A DNA stretch of 13,750 bases from Candidatus Sumerlaeota bacterium. Its GTDB lineage: Bacteria > Sumerlaeota > Sumerlaeia > JAFGJS01. How positions within the stretch are numbered: position 1 is the stretch's first letter; the number at the start of each line of letters is the position of its first letter. The notes below the pieces were generated by a model. The model made no database searches. It had not been told where the DNA came from and worked only from the letters and a program-made list of their open reading frames with translations. The translations under genes were made by a program, and so were the position numbers. The stretch lies in assembly GCA_016928995.1 (NCBI GenBank), contig JAFGJS010000015.1:1-13750 (forward strand), read 5' to 3'. This document shows positions 1 through 8,091 of the stretch, one piece after another.

Positions 1-1
1 A

Positions 2-676
2 CCGCGCGAGCAGGAAGCGGCGCTTGAACAAGCAGGCCAAAAACGTCGCGGCAAGAAGCCCAAACAGCCCGATGACAAACCCGATCCGAAAGCCCAGCGC
101 AACTTCACCGATCCCGAGTCGCGCATCATGAAAGACGGCGCGAGCAAATCCTTCGAGCAAGCCTACAACTGCCAGGCGGCCGTCGACGAGACAGCGCAAG
201 TCATCGTGGCCACGAACGTCACGCAGGAAACCAACGACAAACAGCAGGTCAAGCCCCTGATCGAAAACCTCAAAGAGCGCAACGGCGGGCAAACGCCGCG
301 CCGGGCCAGCGCCGACTCGGGCCACTTCAGCGAACGCAACGTCGAATATTTACAGAACGAACGGATCGACGGATACATCGCAACCGGACGGCTCAAACAT
401 GGCGCGGAGGCGCCGGCCGCGCCACGCGGCCGGATTCCCCAAACCGCCACGGTCAAAGACCGCATGGCGCGCAAACTGCGGACCGTCAAAGGCCGCAGCA
501 CTTACAAAAAACGCAAACAAATCGTCGAACCGGTCTTCGGTCAAATCAAAGAAGGCCGCGGAATCCGCCGCCTTCTGCTTCGCGGACGGGCCAACGTCAC
601 AGCCGAGTGGGACCTGATTTGCCTGACGCACAACCTGTTGAAACTCTTCCGCAGCCTGGCCCCGCAATTCGCCTGA
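2..676 (+). CDS. IS1182/IS4-like DDE transposase, 3' part (5' end outside window)
   Basis: This is the catalytic C-terminal part of an insertion-sequence transposase, which cuts and rejoins the ends of its own element. The frame is open from base 2, upstream of the first ATG at 128, and reads NFTDPESRIMKDG just before and across that ATG, so the ATG is internal and the gene begins left of the window. Visible family motifs are YNCQAAVD (first Asp region), ADSGHF (second Asp) and, near the C-terminus, EPVFGQIKEGRGIRR followed by LLLRG and EWDLICLTHNLLKL, which carries the catalytic Glu and the usual terminal helix. A lysine-, arginine- and proline-rich linker precedes the catalytic part, as is common in IS1182-type proteins. 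No frameshift is visible in the portion seen, so the gene may be intact. The family call is firm; the exact subgroup is my recollection of motif style. Confidence 0.88.
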   Translation, partial: PREQEAALEQAGQKRRGKKPKQPDDKPDPKAQRNFTDPESRIMKDGASKSFEQAYNCQAAVDETAQVIVATNVTQETNDKQQVKPLIENLKERNGGQTPRRASADSGHFSERNVEYLQNERIDGYIATGRLKHGAEAPAAPRGRIPQTATVKDRMARKLRTVKGRSTYKKRKQIVEPVFGQIKEGRGIRRLLLRGRANVTAEWDLICLTHNLLKLFRSLAPQFA

Positions 677-703
677 ACAGGCCTCAGGACAAGACCGATC
701 TGC

Positions 704-754
704 GAAAAAATCGACAAAAAAAGGATTTGGCTCGCCCAATCGAGTCGATTTTTC
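704..754. repeat. Inverted repeat downstream of the transposase gene
   Basis: Arms at 704-715 (GAAAAAATCGAC) and 744-754 (GTCGATTTTTC) are complementary except for one extra A, with a 28-nt loop. It lies inside the presumed IS between the stop codon and the right end. A second tiny hairpin, GCCTG-AA-CAGGC (671-682), overlaps the stop codon. Either could help end transcription or block read-through, but neither is a classical terminator with a clean T-tract. Confidence 0.5.
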
Positions 755-784
755 AAAGAACCAAACAACTGGAGCAAAAATCAC

Positions 785-806
785 ATCGGGTTTCCCGACA
801 CGCTCC
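785..806. repeat. Probable right terminal inverted repeat of the IS
   Basis: The stretch ending GGGTTTCCCGACACGCTCC sits about 110 nt after the transposase stop, the usual distance for an IS end. Read on the minus strand it starts GGAGCGTGTCGGGAAACCC, which looks like a terminal repeat. The sequence changes to AT-rich DNA directly after it. The left end is outside the window, so neither the partner repeat nor a target duplication can be checked. Confidence 0.4.
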
Positions 807-857
807 TAGAATATATTATTAACTGATGTTACGCTGGGGACGGTTCTTTGGAGTGCA

Positions 858-884
858 GCAAAATGGTCCAGTGGAGCATTTTGC
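858..884. repeat. Perfect 8-bp hairpin
   Basis: GCAAAATG (858-865) and CATTTTGC (877-884) are exact reverse complements with an 11-nt loop. It is not followed by a T-run on either strand, so it is more likely part of a dispersed repeat than a terminator. Confidence 0.5.
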
Positions 885-975
885 ATTGCAGTTGTCGGTT
901 TGGTTTTTGCCATGCCTGCGCCTTGAACAAATGAAGTCCGGCCGATAATACGGCGGAATTTTGCCATCTTTCAAG

Positions 976-994
976 GCGGCGGCATGGCCGCCGC
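976..994. repeat. GC-only 8-bp hairpin, REP-like
   Basis: GCGGCGGC (976-983), loop ATG, GCCGCCGC (987-994): a perfect, very stable stem with a 3-nt loop. No T-tract follows. Compact GC hairpins of this sort occur as dispersed repeats in large environmental genomes. Whether it recurs here cannot be seen from one window. Confidence 0.5.
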
Positions 995-1084
995 AGTCCG
1001 AGGCGACAAGGGTGCGTGACATCAGTTATTAATGAAACATGGCGATTTGTACGCAGCGCGTTTTTTTTTCATCCAAACAAGCCG

Positions 1085-1112
1085 TTGATAGCAATTGCAA
1101 GTCGTTTATATG
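1085..1112 (+). promoter_or_regulatory. Possible promoter of the polysaccharide gene cluster
   Basis: TTGATA (1085-1090) and TATATG (1107-1112) are spaced 16 bp in the AT-rich stretch before the first gene, leaving a leader of roughly 80 nt. Both hexamers match the sigma-70 consensus only in part, and the promoter rules of this organism are unknown. Confidence 0.3.
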
Positions 1113-1149
1113 AGTTGCATGGGATTATCCCTTCATCGAATGATTCCTA

Positions 1150-1165
1150 TAGATTTGATAATCTA
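1150..1165. promoter_or_regulatory. Small palindrome, possible operator
   Basis: TAGATT (1150-1155), TGAT, AATCTA (1160-1165) form a perfect 6-bp inverted repeat about 35 nt upstream of the first gene of the cluster. Its position in the leader between promoter-like hexamers and the ribosome-binding site suggests a regulator site or a weak leader hairpin. Chance occurrence in AT-rich DNA is possible. Confidence 0.3.
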
Positions 1166-1199
1166 GAAAACTCCTGTCAGAAAGGAATCTTGAAGCGTG

Positions 1200-2768
1200 A
1201 TGCTAAAATTTGATTATGAAAACGCTTGCAGGTGGGCGGCTGTTTTTTTTGCGCTTACATCGGTTGCGTTTTCCTTTCCCTCGGTGACGAAAATCGATGA
1301 CACTGAAGTCACGACTTCCGCGCTGACATTCGCCTTCGGCAGCACGTACGGCTCCGCGATCAACGGTGTCTCGTTCCAGCAAGACATGATCATCACGCAC
1401 AACGGCTGGCAGTATGTCGCATATTACAGCGGCGATCGCTACGTCAATGTCGCGCGCCGGGACCTGGCCACGTCCGGCTCATGGGAAAACCTGAAACTGG
1501 AAGATTATTATTTCAGCGGAACCGACGCGCATAATGTCATTTCCATGGGCATCTGCCCGAACGACGGCACGATCCATCTCTCTTTCGATCATCACGGCGA
1601 AAATTTGCATTATCGCGTTTCGCAAACCGGCGCCGCCACGTACCCCAGCACTTGCACCTGGAGCACTGATCTTTTCGGAGCCGTGACCAGCCAATTGATC
1701 AGCGGAGACACCATCGCCGGCCTGACCTATCCGCGTTTCATCCAAACGCCCAGCGGAGATTTGCTCTTCGGCTATCGCTATGGCGCTTCCGGCAGCGGGG
1801 ACATCTACCTGGTCGATTACGACGGCGCCACGCAGCTCTGGAGCAACCGCCGCCAGGTGATCAATCGCAACGGTTATTACAGCGACAGCCTGGGCTCCAG
1901 CACATCGCGCAACGCCTACATGAACAGCTGGACATTCGGCCCGGACGGGAATCTGCATGGCACATGGTGCTGGCGCGAGACCGCCGGCGGCGCCAACCAT
2001 GACCTCTGTCATGCATTCAGCGACGATGGCGGAGTCACTTGGTATAACAGTGATCCGCCGACGCAGTTCGGACTGAGCACGAACAGCGGCGGCACGACGC
2101 AAACGCTGTTTTCCATCGCCTGGGTCAACAGCATCGGCGCAATCATCGGACTAGCCACGGACGATTCAGGCACACAGGAGTTGATCTGGCTCGATTCGGC
2201 CCATGTGGCCATCCTCGAACTGGACCGTCGTTATGGCCTGATGAACCAGCAGACGCAGGACGTGGACGTACAGGGGCGAATTCACACGGTGATGTGGCAC
2301 GCTACGGACGAATCGATGGCATATGCAGTCGACCAGGGCAAAACTAACGGGATATTCTGCAACGCCCTGGCCCGGCATTATCATCATTATTGGCGCGATG
2401 ATGACGGCGTCTGGCATCACAATGAGTTGCCGGGCTTTGCCGGCAGCCGGCCGAAACTGTTCATTCGCGACAACGGCGACGCGTTTTTGATTTACCAGTC
2501 GCTGGCCGATGAAGCAGCCGTGTCGGCGCTGGACAACAGTCTATATTTCCGCGATGGCGACTTGACGATTCAGGCCGCCACCGAGGCTTCCGGCTGGTCC
2601 GACTGGCAGGTGATCCACGTGGAAAGCGGTCCGTTCCTCAACGAAATGCTGGGCGATTATTACCGCTTTAAGAATGACGGCGTGCTTTCCGTCATGGTGC
2701 AAAACGAACCGTCCTATTCCGGCGAATCGACGCCGTTGCGCATCCTGGATTTTCAATTGAGCGATTAA
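1200..2768 (+). CDS. Secreted BNR_4-family beta-propeller protein (ulvan lyase-like)
   Basis: Probably an exported enzyme or binding protein acting on an extracellular polysaccharide. After a short N-terminus, residues about 10-28 form a hydrophobic signal segment (WAAVFFALTSVAFS). The rest matches the BNR repeat family BNR_4: GWQYVAYYSGDRYVNVARR near the start, then DAHNVISMGICPNDGTIHL and SFDHHGENLHYRVS at about residues 107-140, YPRFIQTPSGDLLFGYR, and a C-terminal block LSVMVQNEP with TPLRILDF. PL24 and PL25 ulvan lyases are propellers of this family and use histidines in this region, so a lyase role is plausible but not shown. The length (about 522 residues) suits a complete protein. ATG at 1200 and GTG at 1197 are both in frame behind AAAGGA; I prefer the ATG. 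The next gene begins 22 nt downstream. Confidence 0.85.
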   Translation: MLKFDYENACRWAAVFFALTSVAFSFPSVTKIDDTEVTTSALTFAFGSTYGSAINGVSFQQDMIITHNGWQYVAYYSGDRYVNVARRDLATSGSWENLKLEDYYFSGTDAHNVISMGICPNDGTIHLSFDHHGENLHYRVSQTGAATYPSTCTWSTDLFGAVTSQLISGDTIAGLTYPRFIQTPSGDLLFGYRYGASGSGDIYLVDYDGATQLWSNRRQVINRNGYYSDSLGSSTSRNAYMNSWTFGPDGNLHGTWCWRETAGGANHDLCHAFSDDGGVTWYNSDPPTQFGLSTNSGGTTQTLFSIAWVNSIGAIIGLATDDSGTQELIWLDSAHVAILELDRRYGLMNQQTQDVDVQGRIHTVMWHATDESMAYAVDQGKTNGIFCNALARHYHHYWRDDDGVWHHNELPGFAGSRPKLFIRDNGDAFLIYQSLADEAAVSALDNSLYFRDGDLTIQAATEASGWSDWQVIHVESGPFLNEMLGDYYRFKNDGVLSVMVQNEPSYSGESTPLRILDFQLSD

Positions 2769-2790
2769 AACGAGGGGGAGAGAACCACTG

Positions 2791-5685
2791 ATGAGAAATC
2801 ATCTGATCATGCTGATCATTGCAGCGTTCGGGATTGCAGCGAATCTCGACGCTAAAATCTCCGGCCCTTATACGCCGGATGCCGATACGCTGCACCTGTA
2901 TCATTTCGACGGCTCCGGCGCGGACAGCGCCACGACCAATGCAATCGATCTGCAACTCTACTACGGCGCCACGGCGACGACGGATTCCTATAGCGCCACC
3001 ATGGGCGCGGCGCTCAACACCTACGAAGGAAGCGGCGACACATCATCGAACCAACCAGCCGCATTGACGGACCAGATGTACACCTTTGACAATTTCAGCG
3101 GCGATGACGGCGCATTCACGTTTGAAGCGATCATCTGCCCGAGCGTGGAACTGAGTTCAATCCCCAACAATATGCAAATCATCTCCGGCGACGACAGCGG
3201 GCTGTATCGGGCCTGGCATTTTCGCGTAAACACCAGTTATGAATTGGAATTCATCAATTTACCCCCAACTATCACCTATTATTCCGAGCCGATCCCAACT
3301 ACTGGCGAGCATGCCTGGGCCGCAGGGAAATGGTTCCACGTCGCGGTGACTTACAATGGTTCGGCAGGGATGGCCGGCAACCTGAAGTTCTACTGGACTG
3401 CGCTGGATTCCGGCAGCGATGAAGCCGAAGAACTCGCTTCGTTCGAAATGACGAATGATGTGGCCTACGGCATGTGGAGCACGTTCGGCGTCGGCAATGA
3501 GGGACGCGATTATTCCGGCGAAAATTTCGAAGGACTGATCGACGAGGTGCGCATCAGCAGCGTCGCTCGCGAGCCGGATGAATTCCTCATTATCCCCGGA
3601 CCGCCGAATCCCGTGATCCTCACGCAGCCCTCCGGCCTGGCCGTGTTCGAAACGCAGACCGCTGTGTTCCAGACGATCTTCGAAAGCGAATCCGCGCCGA
3701 CGGCGGACTGGTATCAGATCGCCTCGCCCACGGATGTCTATCTGGACCCGGCGGATTCCCGCGTGACCGTGTTGCTGAGGCAAGGCTCCACGTCCGACGA
3801 ATACATCTCCATCTTGATCCTGGATGACGTCGCGATCAGCGACGCAGGGCCATATTATTGCCGCCTGAATAATGATTCGAACGAGCCGCTCGACACCGAT
3901 CCGGCCGAACTGAGCATCCTTGCGCCGAGCTCCTATTGGCCGCTGGATCAGGATCATTACACCTCCGGGGCGCACCAGGACCTGATCGGAGGACGGCATA
4001 CTTCCACATCAGGGACGATGCCGCTCTTCGTCGAGGGCTATGACGGTCAAACCAGCGGCGCGGCCTCGGCCATCGATCCCGGCGGCTGGGCTTTCACCGA
4101 GCTTCTTGATCCGGCGACCTCGGGCGACTTCACCGTCAGCCTTCGGGCCAGTTGGAACGAGTCCGGCGCATCCGGCCACGATCTGATATTGACTCAAGAA
4201 CCGCTGGGCGCCGATGTCACGGCCGCTGATGGATTGACGACGGACTCGCAATGGCAGCACATCTGCCTCGTTTTTGAAAGTGGAATCGCGAAGATCTATC
4301 TGGACGGACAACTCGCGTCACAGGGCGCGGTCAATATGCCCGACGACACCACGGCGCTGTTTACCTTCGGCGGCAATCAGGACGGCGATGAACGGTTCAA
4401 TGGCGCGCTTGATGAGATCCAGTTGTTTAATAGAGCCTTGAGCGCCGGCGAGGTGTATGCGCTCTATAGCGGCGCGGAAGAGAACAATCCTCCAGTGTTC
4501 CTGAACGATCCAATCACCAAGCCCAATGCCACGGAGGACGCGCCCTACACCAGTCAAACGCTGGCAGGCAGCGCGATTGATCCCGGTTCGACCGGCACGC
4601 TGACATACAGCAAAGTCAGCGGCCCGGATTGGCTCGATGTCGCCAGCGACGGCGCGCTCTCCGGCACGCCGGACAATGACGATGTGGGCGATAATATTTT
4701 CATCGTCCGCGTCACGGACAGCGAAGGCGCGCTCGATGAAGCGACGCTGAACATCACCGTGGAAAACACTAATGACGCGCCCTATTGGCTGGTCGATACG
4801 ATCAACCTCGCCGGTTGCGTACAAGGCACATCATTCTTCGCAAACTTGGTTTATTACTATGCCGATCCGGATGTTGGAGACTCGTTGACTTTCAGCAAAA
4901 TTTCCGGACCGGACTGGTTGAATGTTGGTTATGGCAATATTTTTGGCATGCCCGGTGCGAACGATGTCGGGTTGAACACCTGGACGATCCGCGTCGAAGA
5001 TTCAGCTCAGGCCAGCGCCGATGTTGTCATCAACATCAACGTCATCGCCCGCGGTCTTGTGCTCCACTACGAATTTAATGGAAACGCCAACGACAGTTCC
5101 GGCTCGAACAATCACGGAACCGAAGTCGGTTCTCCGGCATATGACGCCGGCAGAATCGGCCAGGCCATCCAGCTCGATGGCTTCAACGACTACGTGATTA
5201 TGCCGCCAGGAGTGGCTAATCTTGACGCCATCACGGTCGCGGCGTGGGTTTTTTGGAACGGCGGCGGCGCCTGGCAACGCATCTTCGATTTTGGCAACGA
5301 CACCAGCAATTATATGTACCTGACGCCTCGCTCCGGCGACGGAGTGCTGCGTTTTTCCACGCGATATCATGGATACTCGCAAAGCCTGAACGCCTCCGCC
5401 ATGCTTCCCGCCGGAGAATGGAAACATGTCGCGTTGACACTGAATGGCTATCGCGGCACAGTGTATGTCGATGGCCAAGTCGTGATATCAGGCATGATTG
5501 ATTATGTTCCATCGTACTATAACCCAACGAACAATTTAATCGGGGATAGCCAATGGACCTCGGATCCATACTTCAGCGGGCGCATCGACGACTTCCGGAT
5601 TTACAACTACGTCTTGTCCGCAGACGAAGTCTCTGCTCTGGTGAATCCCGGTGATGAAGAAGCGAGTATGTGGATCTTGTATTAG
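2791..5685 (+). CDS. Exported multidomain LamG / Ig-like / cadherin-like protein
   Basis: A 964-residue surface or secreted protein, probably for binding carbohydrate; no catalytic domain is evident. Residues 1-21 are a signal peptide (hydrophobic LIMLIIAAFGIAA, cleavage near LDA-K). Domains in order: LamG-like jelly roll about 30-265 (YHFDGSG start, DEVRISSVARE end), Ig-like about 271-378 with DAGPYYCRLNN, LamG about 379-560 ending LFNRALSAGEVYALYSG, two cadherin/He_PIG-like domains about 567-752, and a third LamG about 754-958 ending IYNYVLSADEVSALVN. The two cadherin-like domains share KVSGPDWLDV and KISGPDWLNV, a sign of tandem duplication. There is no sorting signal such as PEP-CTERM or a Por domain at the C-terminus. 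The ribosome-binding site GAGGGGGAGAG (2772-2782) is unusually strong. It is probably co-transcribed with the BNR_4 gene. Confidence 0.85.
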   Translation: MRNHLIMLIIAAFGIAANLDAKISGPYTPDADTLHLYHFDGSGADSATTNAIDLQLYYGATATTDSYSATMGAALNTYEGSGDTSSNQPAALTDQMYTFDNFSGDDGAFTFEAIICPSVELSSIPNNMQIISGDDSGLYRAWHFRVNTSYELEFINLPPTITYYSEPIPTTGEHAWAAGKWFHVAVTYNGSAGMAGNLKFYWTALDSGSDEAEELASFEMTNDVAYGMWSTFGVGNEGRDYSGENFEGLIDEVRISSVAREPDEFLIIPGPPNPVILTQPSGLAVFETQTAVFQTIFESESAPTADWYQIASPTDVYLDPADSRVTVLLRQGSTSDEYISILILDDVAISDAGPYYCRLNNDSNEPLDTDPAELSILAPSSYWPLDQDHYTSGAHQDLIGGRHTSTSGTMPLFVEGYDGQTSGAASAIDPGGWAFTELLDPATSGDFTVSLRASWNESGASGHDLILTQEPLGADVTAADGLTTDSQWQHICLVFESGIAKIYLDGQLASQGAVNMPDDTTALFTFGGNQDGDERFNGALDEIQLFNRALSAGEVYALYSGAEENNPPVFLNDPITKPNATEDAPYTSQTLAGSAIDPGSTGTLTYSKVSGPDWLDVASDGALSGTPDNDDVGDNIFIVRVTDSEGALDEATLNITVENTNDAPYWLVDTINLAGCVQGTSFFANLVYYYADPDVGDSLTFSKISGPDWLNVGYGNIFGMPGANDVGLNTWTIRVEDSAQASADVVININVIARGLVLHYEFNGNANDSSGSNNHGTEVGSPAYDAGRIGQAIQLDGFNDYVIMPPGVANLDAITVAAWVFWNGGGAWQRIFDFGNDTSNYMYLTPRSGDGVLRFSTRYHGYSQSLNASAMLPAGEWKHVALTLNGYRGTVYVDGQVVISGMIDYVPSYYNPTNNLIGDSQWTSDPYFSGRIDDFRIYNYVLSADEVSALVNPGDEEASMWILY

Positions 5686-7994
5686 CGCGCAGCTCTATGT
5701 CTTCGTGGCGTTGTGGTAAAATTGGAATGCGCCCGACAACCAAATTATCCTGGAACGACATCATGACATCTCTTGTTACGCAGACAAACGCTCAGCCGAT
5801 CACGATTGAGAATCACAGTTTCGAACAACCAGGCACGAATAGGCGGATGGACTGGAAGGATGTTCCGGGGTGGAACAGCGACGCTCCGGCCGCCGGGTCC
5901 GGCGTCGAGCAAAATGCTCCATCCGACGGCTCATGGACGGCGTTTCTGCATCGGAACGATCCTTCGATCTGGAACCTGACCGGCTATACGCTGCACTCCA
6001 GCGATGAAATCACGCTGACTTTCGACACGCGAAACGCGGACGGCGGCAGAACCTTGCGCGCATCGCTGTACTGCGATTGCAGCGGCAGCCGAGTGACCGT
6101 GGCGACCCGCATCTGCCGCGTTGCGCCGATCACCGGCGCGATGCAGGAGTTTTCGCTGACTTTCAGCGCGGCAAGCCGCCCGGACGCGATCGGGCGACGG
6201 TTGGGCGTTGAATTCCAAACGATCAACGGCGGCGTCATCGGCCTCGACAACGTGCGCCTGACCAATCGTCCGCGTATCGCCGCATGCGATCCAGATCCCA
6301 ACGATCAGACGCGGAATCTGCCCGCGCCGTTAACCTTGAAGTGGTCGGCGCCGCCAGGTGTGTCCGCGCCGCTGACCTATAACGTCTATCTCGGCGCGTC
6401 GCCCGAAAAACTGGAGTGCGTATCCCGCCGGCAAACCGAGGAGTCGTTCACGCCGTCATTATCACCGGGCGCAAGTTACTATTGGCAGGTGGAAATTGTC
6501 GAGGGCGACAGCGTGCATCCCGGCGATATGTGGATGTTTGAGGCGCTGAATCCATCTGATTCCATTTATTTCATCGACAGCGAATCGGGCAGCGATGAAA
6601 ACGATGGGCGTGCGCCGGATCGAGCCTGGGCCAGCTTAACCAAGATCAATGAGACAGTCTTCCAGCCCGGCGACCGGATTTTTTTCAAGGCGGGCTCGCG
6701 TTACTCCGGTCAACTCAAGCCTTCCGGCTCAGGAGCGGAAGGACGTCCGATCATCATCGACAGCTACGGCAGCGGCGGCAAACCGCGCATCGACGCTGAA
6801 GGGAAGTTTCAGGCCGCGCTCTCGCTGATCAATCAGGATTTCTGGGAAATCTCAAACCTTGAAATCACGAATCAAGGCCACGAACGCCAGGTCCAACAGC
6901 GAGGAGCGCTGATCGTCGTGGACGACGGCTATGGCGTGATGAAGCACATTCACCTGAAAAATCTTTACGTCCATGACGTGACCGGCAGCATCGTGAAGGC
7001 GGAAGGCGGAGGCAGCGGCATCCACTTTTACACTCGCGGCGATGGCGCTCGCTTCGACGATCTGCTGGTCGAGGGATGCTATCTCGTGCGATGCGACCGC
7101 AACGGCATCGACGCCTGGGGCGATTGGGTCAATCCGTGGCGCCGCTGGAATCCAAGCACGAACGTTGTCTGGCGCGGCAATGTGCTGGAGGACATCGGCG
7201 GCGATTGCGTGCTGCCCATCGGCTTCGAGGGCGCGCTGATCGAAGGCAATGTCATTCGCGGCGGACGCACGCGCGCGCAAGATCACGCGGCCGGCATGTG
7301 GCCCTGGGGTTGCGTGAACACCGTCTTTCAGCACAACGAAGTCTCCGGCATGCGGGGAACCTTGGACGGGCAGGCGTACGATTGCGACTATGAATGCAGC
7401 GGCACGGTCTTTCAGTATAATTACAGCCACGACAACGACGGCGGTTTCATGCTGGTCACGGGCGACGGCGCCCAGGACGCCGGACCGCGCGATTCGATCA
7501 TCCGCTATAACATCAGCCAGAACGACGGCAGCGGCGCGCGGATTTTTCATCTCAGCGGCGGCGCGCGAAACACCAGGATCTACAACAACGTCATTTTCTC
7601 CGAACTCGACAACACGATGGTGTTGATCGGTGATTGGAACGGTTGGCCGGACGACACGCAGTTCGTGAACAACATTTTCTACGTGACGGGCAAAGCGAGT
7701 TATAACTTTGGCCAGGGGACGAACACAATCTTCGATTCAAATGTTTTCTTCGGCGCTCATGTTGATGCGCCTGCGGATGAGAACGCCTTGACCAGCGATC
7801 CCATGCTGGCCGCGCCGGGAGAAGGCGGCGATACACACGACGAGCTGACCGCCTATCAGCTGCTGCCTGGTTCGCCATGCATCGATTCCGGCAAAGATGT
7901 GGAGAATTCGGAAGGTGTTGATTTTTGGGGCAATCCGGCGCCTGATGCTGCGGCGCAGCGTACGGATCGCGGAGCACATGAAACCATGAAGTAA
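5670..7994 (+). CDS. Right-handed beta-helix protein with N-terminal carbohydrate-binding-like and FN3-like domains
   Basis: Probably a polysaccharide-binding or -cleaving protein partnered with the two genes upstream. Residues about 43-200 resemble the PEP-CTERM/HpiC1-type domain (PITIENHSFEQPG to LDNVRLTN), about 206-292 an FN3-like domain (TYNVYLGAS, YYWQVEI), and about 300-774 a parallel beta-helix of the pectate-lyase/chondroitinase-B fold, opening YFIDSESGSDENDG and ending GSPCIDSGKDVEN and TDRGAHE. The start is uncertain: GTG 5670 overlaps the previous gene by 16 nt, and in-frame ATGs lie at 5697, 5727 and 5763. None has a strong ribosome-binding site, and none gives a clear signal peptide although the mature domain normally follows one. 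The N-terminus may have been damaged or replaced. The catalytic residues of the helix cannot be assigned by eye, so no substrate is claimed. Confidence 0.8.
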   Translation: MDLVLARSSMSSWRCGKIGMRPTTKLSWNDIMTSLVTQTNAQPITIENHSFEQPGTNRRMDWKDVPGWNSDAPAAGSGVEQNAPSDGSWTAFLHRNDPSIWNLTGYTLHSSDEITLTFDTRNADGGRTLRASLYCDCSGSRVTVATRICRVAPITGAMQEFSLTFSAASRPDAIGRRLGVEFQTINGGVIGLDNVRLTNRPRIAACDPDPNDQTRNLPAPLTLKWSAPPGVSAPLTYNVYLGASPEKLECVSRRQTEESFTPSLSPGASYYWQVEIVEGDSVHPGDMWMFEALNPSDSIYFIDSESGSDENDGRAPDRAWASLTKINETVFQPGDRIFFKAGSRYSGQLKPSGSGAEGRPIIIDSYGSGGKPRIDAEGKFQAALSLINQDFWEISNLEITNQGHERQVQQRGALIVVDDGYGVMKHIHLKNLYVHDVTGSIVKAEGGGSGIHFYTRGDGARFDDLLVEGCYLVRCDRNGIDAWGDWVNPWRRWNPSTNVVWRGNVLEDIGGDCVLPIGFEGALIEGNVIRGGRTRAQDHAAGMWPWGCVNTVFQHNEVSGMRGTLDGQAYDCDYECSGTVFQYNYSHDNDGGFMLVTGDGAQDAGPRDSIIRYNISQNDGSGARIFHLSGGARNTRIYNNVIFSELDNTMVLIGDWNGWPDDTQFVNNIFYVTGKASYNFGQGTNTIFDSNVFFGAHVDAPADENALTSDPMLAAPGEGGDTHDELTAYQLLPGSPCIDSGKDVENSEGVDFWGNPAPDAAAQRTDRGAHETMK
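5695..5722 (-). repeat. Degenerate 8-9 nt repeat of CCACGAAG type
   Basis: On the minus strand the bases read CCACAACG, CCACGAAG, ACATAGAG in succession, three imperfect copies of an 8-9 nt unit. I associate such CCACGAAG-type runs with dispersed intergenic repeats of environmental bacteria. It lies exactly where the signal peptide of the beta-helix gene would be expected. Three copies are few, so this is a weak call. Confidence 0.3.
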
Positions 7995-8027
7995 TCCCAT
8001 CGCTGGTCTTGATTTTCCATCACATGC

Positions 8028-8061
8028 AAAAAAAGGCGACGGTCTTTCGACCGCCGCCTTT
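8028..8061 (-). terminator. Rho-independent terminator between convergent genes
   Basis: AGGCGACGGTC (8034-8044), loop TTTC, GACCGCCGCCT (8049-8059) form an 11-bp stem with one mismatch. Read on the minus strand it is followed by seven Ts (plus-strand As at 8028-8034), the classical form, and it lies about 30 nt past the stop of the minus-strand aldolase gene. On the plus strand only three Ts follow, so it may also weakly stop the beta-helix gene transcript. Confidence 0.85.
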
Positions 8062-8091
8062 GGCGTAATATTCCTAATTTGAAAACAGGCC

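Larger units (their letters stand above)
807..1199. other. Gene-free stretch between the IS and the polysaccharide genes
   Basis: No convincing gene is present. Bases 807-1020 are GC-rich with two perfect 8-bp hairpins (listed separately) and short broken reading frames, and look like a degraded or dispersed repeat. Bases 1021-1199 are clearly more AT-rich and contain promoter-like hexamers, a small palindrome and the ribosome-binding site AAAGGA (1181-1186) of the following gene. This half is probably its regulatory region. Confidence 0.6.

Noticed and set aside
819-1022. Small minus-strand frame of 67 residues in the hairpin-rich gap
   Set aside because: Cys-rich, low-complexity product spanning two hairpins with no ribosome-binding site; better explained as repeat-like DNA.
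6852-7550. Minus-strand frame of 232 residues inside the beta-helix gene
   Set aside because: Ala- and Val-rich antisense shadow without motifs; the plus strand encodes a continuous beta-helix.
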